This document shows positions 1-5,859 of a stretch of DNA of 8,095 nt, piece after piece (position 1 is the first letter of the stretch; every line of letters starts with the position of its first letter). The position numbers were made by a program, and so were the translations under genes. The stretch is from an uncultured Ruminococcus sp. (GTDB lineage: Bacteria; Bacillota; Clostridia; Oscillospirales; Ruminococcaceae): assembly GCA_947176565.1 (NCBI GenBank), contig CAMWRC010000042.1:1-8095 (forward strand). The letters are read 5' to 3'. The notes below the pieces were generated by a model. That model was not told the origin of the DNA, did not search any database, and worked only from the letters and a program-made list of their open reading frames with translations.

Positions 1-45
1 AACACATCACTGTGGGCAAATCATCTCAGATGTTACAAAAAGGAC

Positions 46-74
46 TTGATTTTTTTTGATTCATGTGTTAGAAT
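46..74 (+). promoter_or_regulatory. Sigma-A type promoter of the ferredoxin gene
   Basis: The -35 box TTGATT (46-51) and -10 box TAGAAT (69-74) are separated by exactly 17 bases. An A-tract preceded by C (ACAAAAA, 35-41) lies just upstream of the -35 box. Transcription would start near 81, giving a leader of about 50 bases before the ferredoxin ATG at 131. Predicted from sequence only. Confidence 0.8.
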
Positions 75-130
75 AAATACAATGGGATTGTACAGTAAAT
101 CCTAAAATATTTCTATGGAGGTACATAATT

Positions 131-301
131 ATGGCATATGTTATTTCTGATGAATGTGTAAGCTGCGGTGCTTGCGAAGCTGAATGCCCTGTAAGTGCAA
201 TTTCTGAAGGCGACGGAAAGTACCAGATTGACGCAGATGCTTGCGTTGAATGCGGTGCTTGTGCAAGTGTTTGCCCTGTAGGCGCACCTTCTGCTGAGTA
301 A
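131..301 (+). CDS. 2[4Fe-4S] clostridial-type ferredoxin
   Basis: This is a 56-residue soluble electron carrier of the bacterial (clostridial) ferredoxin type. Two complete CxxCxxCxxxCP motifs are visible: Cys 9, 12, 15 and 19, and Cys 38, 41, 44 and 48, each set followed by Pro. Known family chemistry: each [4Fe-4S] cluster is held by the first three Cys of one motif and the last Cys of the other. The length matches the usual 55-60 residues. The family carries low-potential electrons in the anaerobic cytoplasm, for example for pyruvate:ferredoxin oxidoreductase and hydrogenases; the actual partners cannot be told here. The ATG at 131 is preceded by GGAGGT (117-122) at 8 bases. The gene has its own promoter and a terminator 14 bases after the stop, so it is probably monocistronic and well expressed. 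Residues between the motifs fit the usual internal pseudo-twofold repeat. Confidence 0.97.
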   Translation: MAYVISDECVSCGACEAECPVSAISEGDGKYQIDADACVECGACASVCPVGAPSAE

Positions 302-314
302 TCATACACATTGT

Positions 315-347
315 AACGGCTGTCCGTTCTGCGGGCAGCCGTTTTTT
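315..347 (+). terminator. Rho-independent terminator after ferredoxin
   Basis: A 12-bp stem is formed by AACGGCTGTCCG (315-326) and CGGGCAGCCGTT (332-343), with one U-G wobble and a 5-base loop (TTCTG). A run of six T (342-347) overlaps the end of the stem. It begins 14 bases after the ferredoxin stop and should separate that gene from the unit starting at 376. Confidence 0.93.
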
Positions 348-375
348 GTTTCCGGAATCAATTTTTCAAAAAAAC

Positions 376-404
376 TTGACGTTATTGTTAAAAGAGAGTA
401 TAAT
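376..404 (+). promoter_or_regulatory. Strong sigma-A promoter of the solute-binding protein unit
   Basis: The -35 box TTGACG (376-381) and a perfect -10 box TATAAT (399-404) are 17 bases apart. TTTTTC followed by seven A (362-374) sits immediately upstream and resembles an UP element. Transcription would start near 411, leaving a leader of roughly 87 bases before the ATG at 498. No operator-like inverted repeat was seen around it. Confidence 0.88.
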
Positions 405-469
405 AAAATTGAGAATCTGTCTGTATGGGTAATGCACAGGATTTAATGCGGATAGTTTCTGATACTTTT

Positions 470-495
470 AAAGGACATTTTGAAAGGACATTTTT
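470..495 (+). repeat. Tandem 13-bp duplication of the ribosome binding site region
   Basis: AAAGGACATTTTG (470-482) is followed directly by AAAGGACATTTTT (483-495), with only the last base different. The second AAAGGA (483-488) sits 9 bases before the ATG at 498 and decides that start. The first copy would serve a TTG at 480, but with only 4 bases of spacing, so the upstream in-frame TTG is judged not to be the start. Confidence 0.85.
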
Positions 496-497
496 CT

Positions 498-1946
498 ATG
501 AATAATCTAAGGAAACTGCTTGCCTGCATTTCGGCTGCCGCTGTAACGGCTGCTTTTTCGTGCAGTGAAAAAGAATCTTTATCAGAAAACAGTGAAATCT
601 CCGGTCAGAGTGAAGAAATTTCTGTTCCGGTTTTTTATGAGGAAAATTTATCTGAGGAAAGTTTATCTGAGGAAATTCCCGAAGCTGAGATTAAAATTCC
701 AAATATAAGAGGACAGCATATCACATGGCTTGCCGATTATGACCTGAATCCGCAGGATAATCAGGAAAAATCAATTGCACTGTCGCTGTTTGAAGATATT
801 TATGGAGCATATGTGAATTTTATCTATGTAAATTCAGATGAGAAATTCAGCAGACTTGAATCAATGATATTAAGCGGTGACGATGTTGATATGTTTCCCT
901 ACGAGCCGAACGCTCTGCCTGACGGCGTTTTGAAGAATCAATATGAACCGCTTGACCCGTATTTTGATATAATCGGCATAGATACTGAATTGTGGGACGG
1001 CATGAGAGATACTGTTGATATGTTCGAGTATAACGGCAATCACTATGTTGTGCCTTATACTGTATCGAATCCGATTCTGATTACATACAGCCGGAAGCTC
1101 ATGAAATCAGAGAAGCTTGATGACCCATATAAGCTGTATATTGACGGCAAATGGGATTGGGACGCTATGATGAAAATGATGGAGAAATTCGTTTCCAAAG
1201 CTGAAAGTGGTCAGACAAGATACGGAATAAATGGCGTGTTCGGAGAAGCGGTAATCCGTTCCACGGGACATACTGTAGTGAATTACGAGGACGGAAAATT
1301 CCGGAATAACATAAAAGATTCGGAACTTGAAAAAGCCGGTAAATTCATGAAAGATATTGTATCAAAGAATCTTTATAATTCTTATTGGTATGATTGTTAT
1401 CCGAGCAGTAATTCAGTTCTTTTTTATGCAATGGGTGACTGGTCACTCGGAAAATCAAATGCTCAGAATCCGGACGGCGACCTTATGGCAGTACCGTTCC
1501 CGAAAGCTCCTGACGCGGAACAGAATTATCTGTGCTGTGATTTTTCAGCAAAGATGCTTGTAAAGGGTTCATGGAAAGGCGAAGCGGTTGCCGCGTATAT
1601 CAGATGTGAAAGACTTGCGGCGTCTCAGGAGGATTACAGGGAGCTTGCGAAGCAGAAAGCTCTTTCTGTAAAGAAATCTGATTCCGGTCGTCCGTTTGTG
1701 ACTGAGGAGCAGTATGACGCGATTCAGAGCTATATTGAATCCGAAAATATATCGCCTGTATTTGATTTCGGCTGCGGTATGGGAGAAAGTATGTACGGCG
1801 ATGGCAATTATACATATGATACAAGAGGCGTTATGAATAATCTTTCTGAGGCGATTCTCAACGGAAATGCGGATTCATGGAAATCACTCTGTGAAAGATG
1901 GACAGAAACTATTGATGAAGCTGTCAAACAGTTCAATAAGGAATAG
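498..1946 (+). CDS. Extracellular solute-binding lipoprotein (ABC sugar-type family)
   Basis: The 482-residue product looks like an extracellular substrate-binding protein of the large sugar/oligosaccharide type. It has a signal peptide (LRKLLACISAAAVTAAFS, residues 4-21) followed by Cys22. The context AFSC is a weak lipobox, so lipid anchoring is likely but not certain. Residues 23-66 form a Ser/Glu-rich linker containing a duplicated LSEES unit. The mature part shows features common in the family: a central YNGNHYVVPYTVSN segment around 175-188, GKWDWDAMMKMMEKF near 216-230, and AMGDW near 311-315 followed by a VPFPKAPD stretch. In the family these usually belong to the two-lobed ligand-binding fold. 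No permease or ATPase gene is adjacent. Instead the stop is followed six bases later by a membrane protein gene. The ATG at 498 was chosen over the TTG at 480 because of its better-spaced AAAGGA. The ligand is unknown. Confidence 0.85.
   Translation: MNNLRKLLACISAAAVTAAFSCSEKESLSENSEISGQSEEISVPVFYEENLSEESLSEEIPEAEIKIPNIRGQHITWLADYDLNPQDNQEKSIALSLFEDIYGAYVNFIYVNSDEKFSRLESMILSGDDVDMFPYEPNALPDGVLKNQYEPLDPYFDIIGIDTELWDGMRDTVDMFEYNGNHYVVPYTVSNPILITYSRKLMKSEKLDDPYKLYIDGKWDWDAMMKMMEKFVSKAESGQTRYGINGVFGEAVIRSTGHTVVNYEDGKFRNNIKDSELEKAGKFMKDIVSKNLYNSYWYDCYPSSNSVLFYAMGDWSLGKSNAQNPDGDLMAVPFPKAPDAEQNYLCCDFSAKMLVKGSWKGEAVAAYIRCERLAASQEDYRELAKQKALSVKKSDSGRPFVTEEQYDAIQSYIESENISPVFDFGCGMGESMYGDGNYTYDTRGVMNNLSEAILNGNADSWKSLCERWTETIDEAVKQFNKE
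642..671 (+). repeat. 15-bp in-frame tandem duplication in the lipoprotein linker
   Basis: Two 15-base units, GAAAATTTATCTGAG (642-656) and GAAAGTTTATCTGAG (657-671), differ at one base and encode the repeated NLSEE/SLSEE pattern. They lie in the acidic linker between the presumed lipid anchor and the binding domain, where length changes should be tolerated. Confidence 0.75.
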
Positions 1947-1952
1947 TACAAT

Positions 1953-4241
1953 ATGTGGCTGATGTTTTTTTGTACGGCGGCATTGTTCATATTGTATTCC
2001 GCGGTATATTCATGGATGCGCAGAAAAGGCAGTATTTCAGGAAATATCCGGATTTATATATATGCAGTGACCGCTGTTTTGGTTCTTACCGGAGTTTCTG
2101 AATTTATATTTGATTTTGGAAACTTCAGCGGAGTTTTTATGCTTATCGGAACAGCGGCAGCGATTGAATTTCTGATTTACATGATTCCATATAAGAATTG
2201 CACGCTTGATTTTATGAGGAAAATCATAGCCGTCGCGGTTATGGTGGAAATTACAGTGTTTCAGCTTCCGGCATATCGGATAATATCGGGAGATTATACT
2301 CATACGGTATTGTCTGCTGCGGATTCTGAAATTGAAAATAGTATATATGATGAAACAGCAGGCGGAGTCGCAGTAAACGGAACAGATGAAATATCCATGA
2401 CTTACCGGAATATCGGGAAAAAAACAGGCACGGTGCGTGTTAATATCAGGTTTGATGAAGAAAACGACGGACATATGAATTTTTTTGCCGATATGACCGA
2501 GGAAACAGGATATTATTACCGAATGAAAATTATAGATGAGAAAATAATTCCGGACAGCAGTATGTCAGAATATGCAGTTGTACAGCTTTCCGGAAAAAGT
2601 GATTCTATGCGGTTCAGATTCTCCGGAACTGATGAAAACAGCAGATGCGTGATTGAAAGCATTGAACTTAATGCGCCCGTTCCGTTTGATATAATGCCGT
2701 TCAGGGTTCTGCTGATAATTATTTTTGTTACTTTCATATATGCGTGTATATTTTCCGGAATCATGAAGCGGTCTTACGCGCAAAATTATAAGTTCTGCCG
2801 TATTTCGGGATTATTTGTTACCGGAATTGCCGTTGTACTTGCGGCTGGCATGGTACTGGCGAAGATACCGCATGGGGAGCTTTCAGAACGTTTCAGGCTT
2901 GAAAGCGGCGACCAGATAACAGAGGAGCTTGTTACTGCCTTTGAACATGGAAGCTTTGAACTTCCATATGAGCCGTCGGAGGAACTTCTTGCGATGGAAA
3001 ATCCCTATGATGCCGGTTCACGGTATTACAATGAAACAGATTGTCTGTGGGACCATTCATTTTATAACGGAAGGTATTATTCCTACTATGGAATCGCACC
3101 GCTTATTTTTTTTCTGCCGTATCATCTTATAAGCGGATATTTTTTCCCGTCTGATATTGCAGTAATGCTGTTTTCGGCGGCAGGGCTGATATTTCTGTCA
3201 ATGGTTTATTCTGCGGTTGTGCGGAAATTTTTGGGCGGAATATCAACAGGAATGTATATTTCCGGTCTTGTGGTAATTCTTGCATCGTGCGGAATATGGT
3301 TTTCTGCCGGCAGACCTATGTTTTATGAAATAGCTGTATCGTCGGGATTCATGACGGGAACAGCAGGCGTATATTTTCTGATAACGTCAGGAATAATTTC
3401 CACAGACAGAGAGCCTGTGAAATATTTCCGGACTGTTCTTTCATCATTATTGCTTGGACTTTCTGTCATGTGCCGTCCTACGCTTGCACTATATGCTTTA
3501 TGCGGCTGTATATTCTATATTTACGGATTCAAAAAGATAAAAGGAAGAAAAGAAATCACTGCATATATTGTGTGTGCATTTCTGCCGCTTGTTTTTCTTG
3601 GTATGTTCCAGATGTATTATAATTATGCACGCTTTGATTCTGTATTTGAATTTGGCATAAAGTATTCGCTTACGGTAAATGATTTTACAAGAAATGAATT
3701 TCATTTTCATTATGTGCTTGTAAGCCTGTATAATTTTCTTTTTGCTCCGCCGTCGTTCATTCCGGAATATCCATATGTTTCCGCACCGTTTTCGTTTCTT
3801 GGAATAAATGGCTACTATTATAAGGACGCCGGGTCTGCTTCCGGAATTTTTTTTACTGCGCTTCCTGTTTTCGGTTATTTTCTGGGACTGCACGCTCTGA
3901 GAAAGCTTTCTGATATTAAAAATCGTGTAAAATGGGGAATTATCATAGGTCTTTCCTGCCTGATAATGCCGGCGGCGATAGTCTGCGCATCATGGGAAAG
4001 CGGTTACGCCGTGCGGTATACAGCAGATTTTTCATGGTATATGATTATGGGAGCTTTTGTGATAATCTTTTATCTCATTCAGAAATCAGACAGCAGACAG
4101 CGTGCGGATATTCTTACAGCAATAATGGGAATATGTGCGGTATACAGCATATTTGTATCAGGAACAGAAGCTTATAATTTCGCGTTCACATATCAGAATT
4201 TCCCGAAGTATGCGGATTTTCTGACGAGGTTATTCCTGTAG
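1953..4241 (+). CDS. Polytopic membrane protein, GT-C / GT39-like glycosyltransferase candidate
   Basis: This 762-residue protein has at least a dozen hydrophobic segments. Four lie at about 2-21, 33-52, 60-79 and 90-107. Residues 108-245 are hydrophilic, rich in alternating beta-like segments and probably extracytoplasmic. Further segments follow at about 248-270 and 283-304, and then from about 381 to the C-terminus. Motifs that recall bacterial GT-C membrane glycosyltransferases are YNGRYYSYYGIAPLIFFLPY (371-390) in a loop leading into a membrane segment, CRPT (507-510), and YYNYARFDSVFEFGIKYSLT (555-574). Known GT-C enzymes transfer sugars from lipid-linked donors on the outer face of the membrane. 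A catalytic acid could not be assigned with confidence; Asp362, Asp367 and Glu346 in the 306-378 loop are possible. AAGGA (1938-1942) inside the upstream gene lies 10 bases before the ATG, which suggests coupled translation with the binding protein. No terminator was seen after the stop. The enzyme class is inferred; 'membrane protein of unknown function' is the safe fallback. Confidence 0.7.
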   Translation: MWLMFFCTAALFILYSAVYSWMRRKGSISGNIRIYIYAVTAVLVLTGVSEFIFDFGNFSGVFMLIGTAAAIEFLIYMIPYKNCTLDFMRKIIAVAVMVEITVFQLPAYRIISGDYTHTVLSAADSEIENSIYDETAGGVAVNGTDEISMTYRNIGKKTGTVRVNIRFDEENDGHMNFFADMTEETGYYYRMKIIDEKIIPDSSMSEYAVVQLSGKSDSMRFRFSGTDENSRCVIESIELNAPVPFDIMPFRVLLIIIFVTFIYACIFSGIMKRSYAQNYKFCRISGLFVTGIAVVLAAGMVLAKIPHGELSERFRLESGDQITEELVTAFEHGSFELPYEPSEELLAMENPYDAGSRYYNETDCLWDHSFYNGRYYSYYGIAPLIFFLPYHLISGYFFPSDIAVMLFSAAGLIFLSMVYSAVVRKFLGGISTGMYISGLVVILASCGIWFSAGRPMFYEIAVSSGFMTGTAGVYFLITSGIISTDREPVKYFRTVLSSLLLGLSVMCRPTLALYALCGCIFYIYGFKKIKGRKEITAYIVCAFLPLVFLGMFQMYYNYARFDSVFEFGIKYSLTVNDFTRNEFHFHYVLVSLYNFLFAPPSFIPEYPYVSAPFSFLGINGYYYKDAGSASGIFFTALPVFGYFLGLHALRKLSDIKNRVKWGIIIGLSCLIMPAAIVCASWESGYAVRYTADFSWYMIMGAFVIIFYLIQKSDSRQRADILTAIMGICAVYSIFVSGTEAYNFAFTYQNFPKYADFLTRLFL

Positions 4242-4534
4242 GATATATGATTTCCGAGGGTTCAACAAAATTCACAAAAAAACCGCCGATAAACAATTAT
4301 AAATTTGCCTTATGTGAAAAAACACCAAAAAATTGAGGGTTTATGTAGCAATATGTAAAAATTTCCAAAAGTACGTGACAATTTTCAAAATATGTGTTAT
4401 AATATATAGCAGGGCGTATTGCCTTGAATTTTAAACATATTTACTGTATCGGACAGTATGGCGGATTCCGGAGTTTTCAGCAGGATTCAGCGTATTGTTC
4501 AGTATAGCAAAAAGCAAAAAGGAAGGAATCTGAC
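4242..4534 (+). other. AT-rich intergenic region with promoter and structured leader
   Basis: This 293-base gap has no supportable gene. The first 130 bases are A/T-rich with no convincing terminator for the upstream membrane protein gene. It then holds a promoter (4375-4403) and a leader of about 125 bases with two short hairpins. One is AGGGC/GCCTT (4411-4415 with 4421-4425, one G-U pair), right at the predicted RNA 5' end. The other is TACTGT/ACAGTA (4442-4447 with 4453-4458). I could not match the leader to a known riboswitch class. Confidence 0.6.
4375..4403 (+). promoter_or_regulatory. Extended -10 sigma-A promoter of the BIG2 protein gene
   Basis: The -35 box GTGACA (4375-4380, one mismatch to TTGACA) and a perfect TATAAT (4398-4403) are 17 bases apart. 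The bases TGT immediately before the -10 box give an extended -10 (TGn). TTTCCAAAA (4362-4370) lies upstream. Transcription would start near 4410. Confidence 0.83.
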
Positions 4535-5215
4535 ATGGAAAACACAACACCTAAAAAGCGTGTCACCAAAAAAATGGCACGTCAGAGACAACTCGGCGCA
4601 CTTGCGGTTATTGCGCTTCTTCTGCTTCTTCTGATAATCTTTGTATTCAAGGGCTGCTCAAAGGGAGAAAACAGAAACGAAAGCTCGGAGCCAGAGGTTA
4701 CAACTACTACAGGAATTACTGTTGTTACTACTACAGAAGTTCCAGCAACTACAACTGTAGCAACTACTATGAATCCTCTTGCAGCTCAGGTAATTATTGA
4801 CAAGCGTGAAATGTTTATTGACAATATCGGCGATTCAGATGTTGCAATAATTTCCGGCTATCCTGAAGGTTCAGGTGAGGAGAATGAAGTATGGAAATCG
4901 CTTGACGAATCCATTGCTACTGTTGACAGTCTCGGTCATGTTACCGGCGTAGGAGCAGGACAGACATATATTATTCTCAGCTTTAACAACAACCCCGGAA
5001 TTGAAATAGATATAAGAGTTTCAGTTGCAGACGGTTCAGGTACAGTTACGGATTCAGCCAGCAGTGCTGTCGATGATGTATACAATGATATTTTCGGCAA
5101 TAGTTCCGGCGATGATTTCGGAGGAGACTACAGCGAAGACAATTCTGACTACGGTTATGACAACTCCCTTGACGGAGGTTCAGCATTCGATACATATACC
5201 ACTCCTGCTGAATAA
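4535..5215 (+). CDS. Membrane-anchored protein with Thr-rich stalk and BIG2 Ig-like domain
   Basis: The 226-residue product has a basic cytoplasmic N-terminus (residues 1-19, many Lys/Arg) and one very hydrophobic segment (about 20-38). A Thr/Val-rich stalk follows at 55-78, and then a domain at about 85-166 that resembles bacterial Ig-like group 2. The typical BIG2 signature is visible as WKSLDESIATVD, then GHVTGVGAGQTYIILSF. The tail (167-226) is acidic and rich in Gly, Ser, Asp and Tyr. The predicted topology is N-in/C-out, with the Ig-like domain outside the membrane. BIG2 domains occur in many surface and adhesion proteins, but that does not fix a role. Cys41 follows the membrane segment, but the preceding FKG is not a normal lipobox, so a lipoprotein is unlikely. 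GGAAGGA (4521-4527) is 7 bases before the ATG. The gene has its own promoter and lies just upstream of the rimP operon. No terminator is obvious after its stop. Confidence 0.8.
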   Translation: MENTTPKKRVTKKMARQRQLGALAVIALLLLLLIIFVFKGCSKGENRNESSEPEVTTTTGITVVTTTEVPATTTVATTMNPLAAQVIIDKREMFIDNIGDSDVAIISGYPEGSGEENEVWKSLDESIATVDSLGHVTGVGAGQTYIILSFNNNPGIEIDIRVSVADGSGTVTDSASSAVDDVYNDIFGNSSGDDFGGDYSEDNSDYGYDNSLDGGSAFDTYTTPAE

Positions 5216-5268
5216 TTGCCATAGAACCGCAGAATATCACAGGATTCAGAAAAAATTTTCAAAAACTC

Positions 5269-5297
5269 TTGATTTTTTGGAATTGCTGTGGTATAAT
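5269..5297 (+). promoter_or_regulatory. Extended -10 sigma-A promoter of the rimP-nusA-infB operon
   Basis: The -35 box TTGATT (5269-5274) and a perfect TATAAT (5292-5297) are 17 bases apart, with TGG directly before the -10 box (extended -10). TTTTCAAAAA (5256-5265) lies upstream. Transcription would start near 5304, leaving a leader of about 60 bases before rimP. Confidence 0.87.
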
Positions 5298-5320
5298 ATA
5301 ATATGACAATAGTAAACTGG

Positions 5321-5341
5321 AGACCGGAGCGATTCCGGTCT
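5321..5341 (+). promoter_or_regulatory. Leader hairpin upstream of rimP
   Basis: A perfect 8-bp stem, AGACCGGA (5321-5328) with TCCGGTCT (5334-5341), closes a 5-base loop (GCGAT). It lies between the predicted transcription start and the rimP ribosome binding site (5352-5358). Only a short TTT follows the stem, so it is a weak terminator at best. It could be an attenuator, an autoregulatory protein-binding site or a stabilising hairpin. Function not shown. Confidence 0.6.
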
Positions 5342-5365
5342 TTATGTTTGTAAGGAGGGCTTGGA

Positions 5366-5842
5366 ATGAAGCTAAAAAAGTTCGGAGCAACTGAACAGAA
5401 AATATATGAACTCGTAAAACCCATCACTGATGAAATGGGCTATTATCTCTGGGACGTATGCTATGTCAAAGAGGGCGCGTGCTGGTATCTGCGGATATTC
5501 ATTGACTGCGACGAGGGAATCAGTATTGAGGACTGCGAGGCTGTTACTGAACCCGTAAATAAACTGCTTGACGAAATCGACCCCATAAAACAAAGCTATA
5601 CGCTGGAGGTCGGTTCAGCAGGTCTTGAACGGGAACTGCTCAAGGAGGACCATTTTCAGATATGTACCGGTGATAAAGTACGGATTCGCTTTATACGCGC
5701 CGTCGATGGCGAAAAGGAAATCTGTGCATACCTGAAAGATTCAGACAGAAACAGTATCACAACTGAGGACGAAAACGGAAATGAATCCGTCTTTCAGCTT
5801 GCTGATATTGCATTTGTAAAGCTTTGGTTTGATTTTGATTGA
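5366..5842 (+). CDS. rimP: Ribosome maturation factor RimP
   Basis: RimP (158 residues) is a cytoplasmic factor needed for maturation of the 30S ribosomal subunit. The length matches the family. Recognisable parts are the N-terminal alpha/beta domain with WYLRIFIDCDEGISIEDCEAV (about 40-60) and EPVNKLLDEIDPI (62-74), then the signature YTLEVGSAGLERELLKEDHF (78-97). That signature corresponds to the more common LEVSSPGLDRPL; here SSPG is replaced by GSAG, which leaves the family call secure. The C-terminal part (about 98-158) fits the small SH3-like domain. AAGGAGG (5352-5358) is 7 bases before the ATG. It is the first gene of the operon, directly before nusA, as in Bacillus and many other bacteria. 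Its TGA stop (5840-5842) is 17 bases before the chosen nusA ATG. Confidence 0.97.
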   Translation: MKLKKFGATEQKIYELVKPITDEMGYYLWDVCYVKEGACWYLRIFIDCDEGISIEDCEAVTEPVNKLLDEIDPIKQSYTLEVGSAGLERELLKEDHFQICTGDKVRIRFIRAVDGEKEICAYLKDSDRNSITTEDENGNESVFQLADIAFVKLWFDFD

Positions 5843-5847
5843 AAATT

Positions 5848-5859
5848 GGAGGAACCGTT
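5848..5859 (+). promoter_or_regulatory. Ribosome binding site that fixes the nusA start
   Basis: GGAGG (5848-5852) is 7 bases before the ATG at 5860. An in-frame TTG at 5839, overlapping the rimP stop, would lie upstream of this site and lacks one of its own, so the ATG is preferred. Confidence 0.88.

Noticed and set aside
61..309. Open frame of 82 codons on the - strand opposite ferredoxin
   Set aside because: It lies fully opposite a clear ferredoxin gene, has no recognisable domain, and its composition reflects the complement of Cys/Gly/Ala codons.
480..497. TTG at 480 as start of the solute-binding protein
   Set aside because: Its ribosome binding site is only 4 bases away, while the ATG at 498 has a 9-base spacing and gives a normal signal peptide.
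2037..2474. 145-codon open frame on the - strand inside the membrane protein gene
   Set aside because: It is rich in Ile, Tyr, His and Arg in the manner of an antisense frame; no domain, and the + strand frame is the coherent membrane protein.
4271..4318. TTCACA / TGTGAA inverted repeat as a terminator or operator
   Set aside because: Six-base arms separated by 36 bases of AT-rich DNA, no T-run after it on the + strand; readily explained by chance.
5249..5260. GAAAAAATTTTC palindrome as a terminator for the BIG2 gene
   Set aside because: Only A-T pairs with a two-base loop; it is better explained as part of the A/T tract upstream of the rimP promoter.
5839..5859. TTG at 5839 as nusA start overlapping rimP
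   Set aside because: The GGAGG lies downstream of this TTG and correctly spaced to the ATG at 5860, which also gives the usual NusA N-terminus.
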